Positions 16,126 through 25,277 of a stretch of DNA of 64,000 nt are shown here, piece after piece. The stretch comes from Paraburkholderia dinghuensis. GTDB taxonomy: Bacteria > Pseudomonadota > Gammaproteobacteria > Burkholderiales > Burkholderiaceae. The stretch covers positions 118,785-182,784 of the forward strand of contig NZ_RQIS01000013.1 in NCBI RefSeq assembly GCF_003837865.1. Direction: 5' to 3'. The translations under genes and the position numbers were made by a program. Each line of letters begins with the position of its first letter. The stretch's first letter is position 1. The notes beneath the pieces are model-generated. The model was not told where the DNA came from. It saw only the letters and a program-made list of their open reading frames with translations, and searched no databases.

Positions 16126-17868
16126 TCAATGCGAATGCCGCGGCACCTCACTTCCCCGGCAGCCGACGAGGAAATCGAAGTCGCACCCTTCGTCGGCTTG
16201 CAGCACGTGTTCTACATACAGGCCGCGATAGCCGCCGCGATCCTCCGGTATTTCCTCTCGCGCATCCGCCCACTGCGCAAGGCGCGCGCGAATCTCCTCA
16301 TCGCTGATATCGATGTGCAACGTCCCCGCCTCGCAGTCCAGTTCGATCCAGTCGCCATCGCGCACGATGGCGAGCGGTCCGCCCGCGCGCGCCTCGGGCG
16401 CGACGTGCAGCACGACGGTCCCATACGCCGTGCCGCTCATGCGCGCGTCCGAAATGCGCACCATGTCGGTGATGCCCTGCGCGAGCAGTTTCGGCGGCAA
16501 GCCCATGTTGCCGACCTCCGCCATGCCCGGATATCCCTTCGGCCCGCAGTTCTTCATCACGAGCACCGAGTCCGGCGTGACGTCGAGTCCGGGTTCGGCG
16601 ATACGACTTTTATAGTCGTCGAAGCTCTCGAACACCACCGCGCGGCCGCGATGCCTGAGCAGCGCGGCCGTCGCCGCCGATGGCTTCAGCACCGCGCCGT
16701 TCGGCGCGAGATTGCCGCGTAGCACGCACAAAGCGCCGTCACGCACGAGCGGATTGTCGAGTGGGCGAATCACTTCGGCGTCGTAGATCGGCGCTTCGCG
16801 CACGTTGTCCCAGAGCGACTTGCCGTTCGCCGTGAGCGCATCCGGATGCGGCAACAGTCCGGCTTCGCCGAGCCGTCGCAGCACGGCGGGCAGGCCACCC
16901 GCGTAATAAAACTCTTCCATCAGAAAGCGGCCCGACGGCTGCAGATCGACCAGCGTGGGCGTGCCGCGCCCGACGCGCGTCCAGTCGTCGAGTTCGAGCG
17001 GCACGCCGATGCGTCCCGCAATGGCCTTCAGGTGAATGGCCGCGTTGGTCGAGCCGCCGATGGCCGCGTTCGTGCGGATCGCGTTCTCGAAGGCCTCGCG
17101 CGTGAGCAGCTTCGACAGCCGCAGATCCTCCAGTGCCATCTCGACGATGCGCATGCCCGAGAGATGCGCGAGCACGTAGCGGCGCGCATCGACGGCGGGA
17201 ATCGCCGCGTTATGCGGCAGCGTCACGCCGAGCGCCTCGGCCATGCACGCCATCGTCGACGCGGTGCCCATGGTGTTGCAGGTCCCTGCCGAGCGCGACA
17301 TGCCCGCCTCCGCAGACATGAATTCGTGAATCGAAATCCGCCCCGCCTTCACCTGCTCGCTCAACTGCCACACGACCGTGCCCGAGCCGATGTCGCGCCC
17401 CTCGTGTTTGCCGTTGAGCATCGGACCGCCGCTCACGACGATCGCGGGTACGTCGCAGCTTGCGGCGCCCATCAGCAATGCGGGCGTAGTCTTGTCGCAG
17501 CCCACGAGCAGCACGACAGCATCGACCGGATTGCCGCGTATCGCTTCCTCGACATCCATCGAAGCGAGATTGCGCGTCAACATCGCCGTGGGCCGCAGGT
17601 TCGACTCGCCGTTCGAGAACACCGGAAATTCCACGGGAAAGCCGCCCGCTTCGTAGACGCCCCGCCTCACGTGTTCGGCGAGTTTGCGAAAGTGTGAGTT
17701 ACAGGGCGTGAGTTCCGACCACGTATTGCAGATGCCGATCACGGGTTTGCCCTCGAATTCGTGATCCGGGAAACCCTGATTTTTCATCCAGCTTCGGTAC
17801 ATGAAGCCGTTCTTGTCCGCTGTGCCGAACCAGGCTGCCGAGCGAAGCTTTTTTGTGCGTGTGCTCAT
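16126..17868 (-). CDS. araC: L-arabinonate dehydratase (IlvD/Edd family)
   Basis: The start at 17868 (MSTRTKKLRSAAWFG) gives 580 aa. GICNTWSELTPCN, VGCDKTTPAL and AGTCNTMGTAST are the family motifs; C56, C124 and C197 are the expected ligands of the [2Fe-2S] cluster. IlvD/Edd members divide into branched-chain, phosphogluconate and sugar-acid enzymes; the cluster context with AraA- and AraD-like enzymes supports L-arabinonate to L-2-keto-3-deoxyarabonate. D-galactonate or D-fuconate could also be accepted. It diverges from the sugar importer at 18123 across an AT-rich control region. araC is the Azospirillum symbol and is unrelated to the E. coli regulator. Confidence 0.88.
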   Translation of the reverse strand: MSTRTKKLRSAAWFGTADKNGFMYRSWMKNQGFPDHEFEGKPVIGICNTWSELTPCNSHFRKLAEHVRRGVYEAGGFPVEFPVFSNGESNLRPTAMLTRNLASMDVEEAIRGNPVDAVVLLVGCDKTTPALLMGAASCDVPAIVVSGGPMLNGKHEGRDIGSGTVVWQLSEQVKAGRISIHEFMSAEAGMSRSAGTCNTMGTASTMACMAEALGVTLPHNAAIPAVDARRYVLAHLSGMRIVEMALEDLRLSKLLTREAFENAIRTNAAIGGSTNAAIHLKAIAGRIGVPLELDDWTRVGRGTPTLVDLQPSGRFLMEEFYYAGGLPAVLRRLGEAGLLPHPDALTANGKSLWDNVREAPIYDAEVIRPLDNPLVRDGALCVLRGNLAPNGAVLKPSAATAALLRHRGRAVVFESFDDYKSRIAEPGLDVTPDSVLVMKNCGPKGYPGMAEVGNMGLPPKLLAQGITDMVRISDARMSGTAYGTVVLHVAPEARAGGPLAIVRDGDWIELDCEAGTLHIDISDEEIRARLAQWADAREEIPEDRGGYRGLYVEHVLQADEGCDFDFLVGCRGSEVPRHSH

Positions 17869-17898
17869 GGCGGTACCATTTTCGTGGCAATGGAGTAT

Positions 17899-17915
17899 AA
17901 ATAGCATGACTATTT
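17899..17915. promoter_or_regulatory. Candidate operator between araC and ytfQ
   Basis: AAATAG-CATGA-CTATTT is a perfect 6-bp inverted repeat with a 5-nt spacer in the 254-nt divergent promoter region. A second AAATAG half-site lies at 17954-17959. It is a plausible regulator site controlling both the dehydratase and the importer; which protein binds is unknown. Confidence 0.45.
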
Positions 17916-18122
17916 GATCCCGTAGTACCGGGAAAACGCTAATCGAAACCCTTAAATAGCGTGCATATAGTTTTCCTATTGAAGTCAGCAGTCGGGCGGC
18001 CACCAGAGCATCCGGTGGTCAGAAATGGCGCGAACTACTCGTGACAGTATCCGGCCGTGGTGGACAACGGGTGTAGCGCCGTGAATTAAACGATTACAAC
18101 GCAAGCTACATCGGAGACACGC

Positions 18123-19088
18123 ATGAAACTGGCAATTCGCATGGTCGCGGGCGGACTCATGGCAACCGCCTTCGCATTTGCGGCTGGCACCGGCCACGCC
18201 GAAGACAAGCAGATCACGCTCGGCTTTGCCCAGGTAGGCGCAGAAAGCGCGTGGCGAACAGCCAATACAGTGTCCGTCAAGCAGGCGGCGAAAGACGCCG
18301 GCATCAATCTCAAGTTCTCGGACGCCCAGCAGAAACAGGAAAACCAGATCAAGGCCATCCGCTCGTACATCGCGCAGAAGGTGGACGTGATCGCGTTCTC
18401 GCCCGTGGTCGAATCGGGTTGGGAGCCGGTGCTGCAGGAAGCGAAGCGCGCGAAGATTCCCGTGATCCTCACGGACCGCAACATCGACGTGAAGGACACG
18501 TCGCTCTACGTGACGATGATCGGCTCCGACTTCCTTGAGGAAGGGCGCCGCGGCGGCAAGTGGCTCGAAGAGCGTTACAAGAACGACGCGGGCCCGATCA
18601 ATATCGTCGAGCTGCAGGGAACGGTGGGCTCCGCGCCCGCCAACGACCGCCATGCCGGCCTGATCGAAGTGATCAAGAACGATCCGAAGTTCAAGATCAT
18701 CGCGTCGCAGAGTGGCGACTTCACGCTCGCGGGCGGCAAGCAGGTCATGGAAGCGTTCGCCAAGACCTACGGCAACAAGATCAACGTGGTCTACGCGCAT
18801 AACGACGACATGGCGCTCGGCGCAATCCAGGCGATGGAAGAAGCCGGAATGAAGCCTGGCAAGGACATCGCCGTGGTGTCGTTCGACGCGACCAAGGGCG
18901 GTTTCGAGGCGATGATCGCCGGCAAGATGAATGTTGACGTCGAATGCAGCCCGCTGCTCGGACCGCAACTAATGTCCGCCGTGAAAGATGTCGTGGCGGG
19001 CAAGGAACTGCCCAAGCGCATCGTGACGACCGAGACCGTGTTCCCGATGAGCGTGGCCGCGCAAGTGCTGCCGACGCGCAAGTACTAA
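18123..19088 (+). CDS. ytfQ: Sugar ABC transporter, periplasmic binding protein (YtfQ-type)
   Basis: GGAG lies 6 nt before the ATG. The 321-aa precursor has a signal peptide ending near A26 (TGHA), followed by KQITLGFAQVGAESAWR, the first strand of type-I sugar-binding proteins. AEWRTAN-like aromatic positions, ADGIN-type KQAAKDAGINLKFSD and VVSFDATKGGFEAMIAGKMN match YtfQ, the galactofuranose receptor. Homologues in other proteobacteria (AraU) import L-arabinose. Given the L-arabinose enzymes either side, arabinose is a good alternative ligand here. It is the first gene of a four-gene importer operon. Confidence 0.9.
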   Translation: MKLAIRMVAGGLMATAFAFAAGTGHAEDKQITLGFAQVGAESAWRTANTVSVKQAAKDAGINLKFSDAQQKQENQIKAIRSYIAQKVDVIAFSPVVESGWEPVLQEAKRAKIPVILTDRNIDVKDTSLYVTMIGSDFLEEGRRGGKWLEERYKNDAGPINIVELQGTVGSAPANDRHAGLIEVIKNDPKFKIIASQSGDFTLAGGKQVMEAFAKTYGNKINVVYAHNDDMALGAIQAMEEAGMKPGKDIAVVSFDATKGGFEAMIAGKMNVDVECSPLLGPQLMSAVKDVVAGKELPKRIVTTETVFPMSVAAQVLPTRKY

Positions 19089-19161
19089 CATTGACGACTG
19101 ATTCGCAGACGGCGGGTGGCGCGCTATTGCGTGCCGCCCGCCGCTGCGTGCTAATTACGCT

Positions 19162-20679
19162 ATGAGTGCCACTCCGCTCCTCGAAACTCACGGCCTTTCG
19201 CGCACGTTCCCGGGCGTGCGTGCGCTCGTCAACGTCGATTTCCGGCTTTACCCCGGCGAGATCCATACCTTGATGGGTCAGAACGGCGCCGGCAAATCGA
19301 CACTCATCAACGTCCTGACCGGCGTGCACCAACCCGACGCAGGCGAAATCCTCCTCGACGGCGCGCCCGTGCTTTTCTCGACGCCGCTGGAAGCGGAAGC
19401 GGCCGGCATCCAGACGCTCTACCAGGAGGTCAACCTCTGTCCGAACCTCTCGGTCGCTGAAAACATTTTCGCCGGACGGCAGCCACGGCGGCGCGGCCTG
19501 ATCGACTGGAAGACGATCCACCGGCGCGCCGACGAAGCGCTCGACGAACTCAATCTCGCGCTCGACGTCACGCAATCGCTCGACACATATCCCATTGCGA
19601 TGCAGCAAATGGTGGCGATCGCGCGTGCGATGTCCGTCGATGCGCGCATCCTGATCCTCGACGAACCGACCTCGAGCCTCGACGACAGCGAAGTCACGCG
19701 GCTCTTCGAAGTCCTGCGCAAGCTACGGGATTCGGGAATCGCGATCTTGTTCGTCACGCATTTTCTCGAACAGACCTACGCGATTTCCGATCGCATCACG
19801 GTGATGCGCAATGGCGAGCGCGAAGGTGAATATCTCGCAGCGGACCTGCCCGTACAGACGCTCGTCGCGAAGATGGTCGGGCAGCAGCTCGCGCGCGAAC
19901 GGCTCGAACCGGGCAATGAGACGCTGGCCCCGGCGAGTGCTGCGCCTGCAGCACCCTGGCTCAGCGCGCACGGCGTCGCGCGGCGCGGCGTGCTCAGTCC
20001 GCTCGATCTCGACGTCCAGCCTGGCCAGATACTCGGGCTCGCCGGGCTCCTCGGCTCCGGGCGCACGGAAACCGCGCGTCTCCTGTTCGGCGCTGACCGC
20101 GCGGACGAGGGCGCGGTGTCGATCGGCGGCGAGACGGTGAAGCTTTCCTCGCCACGCGATGCCGTGCGGCACGGCATGGCGTATTGTCCCGAAGACCGCA
20201 AGAAGGAAGGCATCGTCGCGGACCTCTCGATCCGCGAGAACATCGTGCTCGCACTGCAGGCGCGCCGCGGCTGGTGGCGCATGATCAGCCGCGCTCGCTC
20301 GCGTGAAATCGCGAACGAATACATCGCGCAGCTCGGCATCAAGGCGCGCGACGCGGAACAGCCGCTCGGCCTGCTCTCCGGCGGCAATCAGCAGAAGGTC
20401 CTGCTCGCCCGCTGGCTCGCGACCGAGCCCGAACTGCTGATACTCGACGAGCCCACCCGCGGCATCGACGTCGCCGCGAAATTCGAAATCATGGATCGCG
20501 TGCGCGCACTGTGTGCGAAGGGGCTCGCCATTCTGTTCATTTCGTCGGAGATCAGCGAGGTGGTCCGCGTGAGCGATCGCATCGCCGTGTTGCGCGATCG
20601 CCGCAAGGTTGCCGAACTGAACGGCCACGGTCATTCAGAGGACGAAGTGTATGACCTGATCGCCGGAGGCCATCGATGA
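19162..20679 (+). CDS. ytfR: Sugar ABC transporter, double ATPase (YtfR-type)
   Basis: 505 aa with two ABC domains. The first has Walker A GQNGAGKST at 39-47 and LILDEPTSSLD; its signature region reads YPIAMQQMVAIARAM, degenerate relative to LSGGQ. The second has GLLGSGRTE in place of Walker A, a good LSGGNQQKVLLARWL signature and LILDEPTRGID. This asymmetric pattern is normal for RbsA/AraG/YtfR ATPases. The stop overlaps the next start (ATGA), coupling it to the permease. It powers uptake of the sugar bound by the upstream receptor. Confidence 0.92.
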   Translation: MSATPLLETHGLSRTFPGVRALVNVDFRLYPGEIHTLMGQNGAGKSTLINVLTGVHQPDAGEILLDGAPVLFSTPLEAEAAGIQTLYQEVNLCPNLSVAENIFAGRQPRRRGLIDWKTIHRRADEALDELNLALDVTQSLDTYPIAMQQMVAIARAMSVDARILILDEPTSSLDDSEVTRLFEVLRKLRDSGIAILFVTHFLEQTYAISDRITVMRNGEREGEYLAADLPVQTLVAKMVGQQLARERLEPGNETLAPASAAPAAPWLSAHGVARRGVLSPLDLDVQPGQILGLAGLLGSGRTETARLLFGADRADEGAVSIGGETVKLSSPRDAVRHGMAYCPEDRKKEGIVADLSIRENIVLALQARRGWWRMISRARSREIANEYIAQLGIKARDAEQPLGLLSGGNQQKVLLARWLATEPELLILDEPTRGIDVAAKFEIMDRVRALCAKGLAILFISSEISEVVRVSDRIAVLRDRRKVAELNGHGHSEDEVYDLIAGGHR

Positions 20680-21701
20680 TGCGCTTGTCCACGCTCTTCA
20701 AGCATCCGCTCATGTGGCCGGTGGCGACGCTCGTGTGCCTGTTCGCCATCGACGTCGCCCATCGCGCGAACTTCCTTTCGATCACCCTGCTTTCCCGTCA
20801 CCTGTTCGGCGCACCCATCGACATTCTGATGAACGCCGCACCGCTAGTCGTGGTGTCGCTCGGGATGACGCTCGTGATTGCGACGCGCGGCATCGACATT
20901 TCGGTGGGCGCCGTGGTCGCCATCGCCGGGGCCGCCGCCGCGAGCGTGCTCGAAGGCGATCCGACGCGCGTGGGCACCGCCTTCGCCGCAGCGTTAGGCG
21001 TGGGCCTGCTGGCGGGAATGTGGAACGGCATGCTCGTTGCGTTCGTCGGCATGCAGCCCATCATCGCCACGCTCATCCTGATGGTGGCCGGACGCGGCGT
21101 CGCGCAACTGCTCACCGGCGGGCAGATCATCCCGATCGGCGCACCGGGCTATCTCTTCGCGGGTGGCGGCTACTACGCGCTTGTGCCGTGCGACGTGTGG
21201 ATCGCCATCGCCGTTACCATCCTCACCGTCCTCATCGTCAATCAGACCGCGCTCGGGCTCTTCATTCGATCGATCGGCGTGAATCCGGTGGCCGCGCGCC
21301 TCGCCGGGCTGTCGTCGCAGGCCGTGGTGTTCGGCACTTACGCGTTCTGCGGATTGATGGCTTCCGTCGCGGGCATCCTCATCAGCTCGAATGTGCGCAG
21401 CGCCGATGGCAACAACGCAGGCTTGCTGCTCGAACTGGACGCGATCCTCGCCGTCACGCTCGGCGGTACGTCGCTCGCGGGTGGACGCTTCAGCCTCGCG
21501 GGCACCGTACTCGGGGCGCTCATTATCCAGACCCTGACCTACACGACCTATTCGATCGGCGTGCCGCCCGAGGCGACGCTTGTCGTCAAAGCCGTCGTCG
21601 TTTTGCTCGTGACCCTGATCCAGTCGCCGACGGCCCGCGCGTTCGCCGCGCGGCAACTACGACGCGCGGCGCTCGTACGCCGTGCGCGAGAAAGCGCCTG
21701 A
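20676..21701 (+). CDS. ytfT: Sugar ABC transporter permease (YtfT-type)
   Basis: 341 aa with about 8-10 hydrophobic segments. VVSLGMTLVIATRGIDISVG is the conserved BPD_transp_2 cytoplasmic-coupling region shared by RbsC-class permeases, and ILAVTLGGTSLAGGRFSLAG is the second hallmark. It overlaps ytfR and is followed after 16 nt by a second permease gene, so the membrane domain is probably a YtfT-YjfF heterodimer. The C-terminus ends in a basic cytoplasmic tail. Confidence 0.9.
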   Translation: MMRLSTLFKHPLMWPVATLVCLFAIDVAHRANFLSITLLSRHLFGAPIDILMNAAPLVVVSLGMTLVIATRGIDISVGAVVAIAGAAAASVLEGDPTRVGTAFAAALGVGLLAGMWNGMLVAFVGMQPIIATLILMVAGRGVAQLLTGGQIIPIGAPGYLFAGGGYYALVPCDVWIAIAVTILTVLIVNQTALGLFIRSIGVNPVAARLAGLSSQAVVFGTYAFCGLMASVAGILISSNVRSADGNNAGLLLELDAILAVTLGGTSLAGGRFSLAGTVLGALIIQTLTYTTYSIGVPPEATLVVKAVVVLLVTLIQSPTARAFAARQLRRAALVRRARESA

Positions 21702-21717
21702 GAGAGGAACCGAACGC

Positions 21718-22839
21718 ATGAACCACTCCCTCCCGCACTTCGCCCCGCTCGCCGCGTTTCGACGCGGCGCCGCCCGCTTCGGCGATCCGCGCGTGCTGCC
21801 CATTGCCGTCACCGTGCTGTTGTTCGTCGCGCTGTTCGGCTTCGGGTCGGTGATGTACACCGGATTTTTCTCGTTGCAGGTATTGTTCGGATTACTTGTC
21901 GATAATGCTTTCCTGCTGATCGTCGCGATCGGCATGACGTTTGTGATCATTTCCGGTGGCATCGATCTTTCGGTCGGCGCGGTCGTCGCGCTCACCACGA
22001 TTCTCTGCGCGGTCATGTCCGAACGGTGGCACTGGCCCGTCGTCGTCATCGTGCCTGTGGTGCTCGCCTGCGGCGCGCTCTACGGCGCCGGCATGGGCGC
22101 GCTGATCCACTACTTCCGGCTCCAGCCGTTCATCATCACGCTCGCGGGTATGTTCCTCGCGCGCGGCACCTGCTTTCTCATCACCACGCAATCCATCCAG
22201 ATCAACAGCGCGGATTTTCACGCGCTCTCGCAGTTCAACGTCACCCTCGGCAGCGGCTCGCTGAACACCGGTGCGTTGATCGCGCTCGCGATGCTCGCGG
22301 CAGCCATCGTCATCGCCCACTTCACGCGCTTCGGACGCAACGTCTACGCGATCGGCGGCAATGAGCGCTCCGCACTGCTCATGGGCTTGCCGGTCGCGCG
22401 CACGAAGATCGGCGTTTACGCGCTTTCCGGCTTCTGCTCCGCGCTCGGGGGCGTCGTGTTCACGCTTTACGTGCTCTCGGGGTACGGGCTCCAGGCGCAA
22501 GGCATGGAGCTCGATGCCATCGCTGCCACCGTGATCGGCGGCACGCTGCTCACGGGCGGCGTGGGCTACGTCATCGGGTCGGTGTTCGGCGTGGGCATCC
22601 TCGGAACGATCCAGACGCTCATCACCTTCGACGGCACGCTCAGTTCGTGGTGGACACGTATTGTGATCGGCGCGCTGCTGTGTGCGTTCTGCCTGCTGCA
22701 GCGCGCCAGCGAGCGGCATGCGGCGCGGCGCAAGTCGACGGGTACCGGCATGGGTGCGCCGATGACGAAAGAAACACGCACGCAAAGCACCGCGCCGCTC
22801 GATCAGGCGAAGCTTGCGGCGGCACCGCCGCGGGCGTGA
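21718..22839 (+). CDS. yjfF: Sugar ABC transporter permease (YjfF-type)
   Basis: The ATG at 21718 is preceded by a GAGAGG purine run and gives 373 aa; an upstream in-frame ATG at 21682 would overlap ytfT. It has the same permease hallmarks, VAIGMTFVIISGGIDLSVG and VIGGTLLTGGVGYVIG, and about eight membrane helices. After the last helix it carries a polar tail of about 40 residues (MTKETRTQSTAPLDQ...). This is the last gene of the first importer. No hairpin with a T tract follows. Confidence 0.9.
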   Translation: MNHSLPHFAPLAAFRRGAARFGDPRVLPIAVTVLLFVALFGFGSVMYTGFFSLQVLFGLLVDNAFLLIVAIGMTFVIISGGIDLSVGAVVALTTILCAVMSERWHWPVVVIVPVVLACGALYGAGMGALIHYFRLQPFIITLAGMFLARGTCFLITTQSIQINSADFHALSQFNVTLGSGSLNTGALIALAMLAAAIVIAHFTRFGRNVYAIGGNERSALLMGLPVARTKIGVYALSGFCSALGGVVFTLYVLSGYGLQAQGMELDAIAATVIGGTLLTGGVGYVIGSVFGVGILGTIQTLITFDGTLSSWWTRIVIGALLCAFCLLQRASERHAARRKSTGTGMGAPMTKETRTQSTAPLDQAKLAAAPPRA

Positions 22840-23157
22840 GGGGTACAGCGTTCCCTGCGCGAATCCCGAACGCGATTTACACAAAGCGGTGTAATACGGC
22901 ACGCACATCACGCGTGCTTCGCGGCGGGAATAATTGATCGCCGGCAAGACACTCTCTTCTTCCTGACAATAGTCCGACTTATTACGGGTTTACATGTACT
23001 AGGTCCCGCCAAATCGCTGCATTACCATTTTTGAGTACCGTCCCGGCACGGTCTCCACGTTCGACCCACGGCGTCCTGGCTTCAGGACACCGCCGCGCCG
23101 CCCGGTGCTGTCGCGAATGTGCATGCCCCATCTCCACGAAAACAATCGGAGGAAAAC
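22840..23157. other. Intergenic region between the two sugar importers
   Basis: No gene is supported. A small hairpin GTCCTG-GCTT-CAGGAC lies at 23073-23088 in the putative 5' leader of the second importer. An AT-richer stretch around 22980-23000 with an ACATGT palindrome may be its promoter. GGAGGA precedes the next start codon. Confidence 0.4.
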
Positions 23158-24264
23158 ATGGCGCAAGAACGGGATGAAGAGCAAGACCGGCTGGAGCAGG
23201 TAAAAGTGGGCCGTCGCGGCCTGTTGCAGGGTGCGGGACTCGGCGCCGCGCTCTCGCTGCTGGGCACGCTGGGTACGGGCGCAGGCGGATTGATCTCAAC
23301 GGCACAGGCCGCTGAATCGGCGTTCCCCAACCACAAGAAGTGGAAGATCGTGTTCGTGAACCACGTCACCACGAATCCGTTCTTCGTGCCGACGCAATAC
23401 GGCATTCAGGATGCGTGTTCGCTGCTGGACATGGACTACCAGTGGACCGGTTCGGCCACGTCCGACGCAGGTGAAATGGTGCGCGCCGTCAACGCCGCCA
23501 TCGCTGCGAAAGCCGACGCCATCGCCGTTCCGATCGTCGACCCCACCGCGTTCGACAAGCCGATCCAGGCCGCGCTCGACGCAGGCATTCCGGTGTTCGC
23601 CTACAACGCCGACGCACCTCGCGGCAAGAGCAACCCGCGCCTCGCTTACATCGGGCAGGACCTGTATCTTTCCGGCTACCAGATGGGCCAGCGCATCGTC
23701 AGCCTGATCGACAGCGGCCTCGTCGGCCTGTTCATCGCAACGCCGGGCCAGTTGAACATTCAGCCGCGTCTGGACGGCGCGAGCGAAGCAATCAAGAAGT
23801 CGGGCAAGAACATCCAGATCCAGACCATAGCGACGGGCGCAACGGTCAACGAGGAGCTTTCGAAGATCAAGGCGTTCTACCTCGGCCACCAGGACCTGAA
23901 GGGCATGTTCGCCGTCGATGCGGGCAGCACGCAGGGCATCGCTGAAGTGATGAAGGAAAACAACCTGCCTTCGAAGGGCGTACACGGCGGCGGCTTCGAC
24001 CTGCTGCCGACGACGGTCCAGTTGATCCACGATGGCTTTCTCGACTTCACGATCGATCAGCAGCCTTACGTCCAGGGTTTTTACACGGTGATGCAGGCGT
24101 TCGTGACGCTTGCGTCGGGCGGCCTCGTGGGACCGGCGGACGTCAACACGGGTCTCAAGTTCGTGACGAAGGATACGGTCGAGCCGTATCTCAACACGTC
24201 GACGCGCTATGAAGGCAAGAGCACCAAGGCGCAGATCCTCCAGATGAGAGGTCCGATCAAGTAG
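23158..24264 (+). CDS. Sugar ABC transporter substrate-binding protein (second system, Tat signal)
   Basis: The ATG at 23158 follows GGAGGA and gives 368 aa; 13 extra upstream residues in the longer ORF are not conserved-looking. The N-terminus has a long polar n-region and VGRRGLLQGAGLGAALSLLG, a twin-arginine type signal, with cleavage near AQA|AES. The mature part starts WKIVFVNHVTTNPFFVPTQY, typical of type-I sugar receptors, with DAGEMVRAVNAAIAAKADAI and GGGFDLLPTTV. Tat export is unusual for these receptors and could mean folding before transport. The ligand is probably a pentose or hexose by context. Confidence 0.88.
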   Translation: MAQERDEEQDRLEQVKVGRRGLLQGAGLGAALSLLGTLGTGAGGLISTAQAAESAFPNHKKWKIVFVNHVTTNPFFVPTQYGIQDACSLLDMDYQWTGSATSDAGEMVRAVNAAIAAKADAIAVPIVDPTAFDKPIQAALDAGIPVFAYNADAPRGKSNPRLAYIGQDLYLSGYQMGQRIVSLIDSGLVGLFIATPGQLNIQPRLDGASEAIKKSGKNIQIQTIATGATVNEELSKIKAFYLGHQDLKGMFAVDAGSTQGIAEVMKENNLPSKGVHGGGFDLLPTTVQLIHDGFLDFTIDQQPYVQGFYTVMQAFVTLASGGLVGPADVNTGLKFVTKDTVEPYLNTSTRYEGKSTKAQILQMRGPIK

Positions 24265-24266
24265 CG

Positions 24267-25277
24267 ATGAATATCGTAGACGATCCCCGCAAGGTCGGAG
24301 CCCCGGCGCGGCCCGCGCGGCCGCGCGGGCTCCTGCTGTCCCATTGGTCAGCGGAGCTGCGCATTCTGCTTGTCGCGGTGCTACTCGCCGCGTACTTCGA
24401 GTTCGCCAATCACGACTTTCTTCTGACGAATGCGAGTCTCGTCAATCTCTCGCAGTTCGTTGCACCGGTCGCGATCATCGCGTTCGGCGAAATCATGCTC
24501 ATGATCGGCGGCGATATCGATCTTTCGGCGGGCATGGTGTTCGCGTTCGCGCCGTTCATGATGGTGTTCGCGAACGTCGCAGGCGCGCCCATGTGGCTCG
24601 CCCTGATCGCGGGACTCGCCGCCGCGGCACTGGTCGGCTTCGTCAACGGCGCGGTAACCGTGTGGCTACGGCTGCCTTCGTTCGTGACGACGCTCGGCAC
24701 GCTCTTTCTGATCAACGGAATCACGCTCACGATCTCGCGCGGCACGCCGGTCGAAGCGCCCGGTTCAACGACATTCGCCAACGTCATGGGCGCGTGGGGC
24801 TACAGCGAAATACTCTGGACGCTGGGGCTCGCGTTCGCCATGCACGTCCTGCTGCGTCACACGCGCTGGGGGCTGCATACGCAGGCCGCGGGTGCGAACC
24901 CGCTCGGCGCGAGCGAAGCGGGTATTCATGTCAACCGGCTGCGTCTCGGTAACTTCATCATCGCCGGGATGCTCGCGGGCCTGACCGGCATCCTCGAAGG
25001 TTTTCGCATCACGTCCATCGATCCGCAGGCCGGCGGCAACCAGATCACATTCCTCGCAATCGCCGCTGCGGTGATTGGCGGCACGCCGCTCACGGGCGGC
25101 TCCGGGACGATCATCGGCGGGCTGATCGGCGCGGCAGTGCTCGGCATTCTCAACGACGGCTTCACCATCATCGGCATCAACGCGTTCATGTTCAACATCA
25201 TTCTCGGCGCCGCGATTCTCGCCGCGATGATCTTCAACATTCACGTCGGCCGCATCGGGCGCAGAGGGAGCCGATGA
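24267..25277 (+). CDS. Sugar ABC transporter permease (second system)
   Basis: 336 aa, starting 2 nt after the receptor stop. VAPVAIIAFGEIMLMIGGDI followed by DLSAG is the RbsC-type coupling motif, and AVIGGTPLTGGSGTIIGGL the second. Eight to ten hydrophobic segments. Only one permease gene is present, so a homodimeric channel is expected. The stop overlaps the ATPase start in ATGA. Part of a tightly packed SBP-permease-ATPase operon. Confidence 0.9.
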   Translation: MNIVDDPRKVGAPARPARPRGLLLSHWSAELRILLVAVLLAAYFEFANHDFLLTNASLVNLSQFVAPVAIIAFGEIMLMIGGDIDLSAGMVFAFAPFMMVFANVAGAPMWLALIAGLAAAALVGFVNGAVTVWLRLPSFVTTLGTLFLINGITLTISRGTPVEAPGSTTFANVMGAWGYSEILWTLGLAFAMHVLLRHTRWGLHTQAAGANPLGASEAGIHVNRLRLGNFIIAGMLAGLTGILEGFRITSIDPQAGGNQITFLAIAAAVIGGTPLTGGSGTIIGGLIGAAVLGILNDGFTIIGINAFMFNIILGAAILAAMIFNIHVGRIGRRGSR

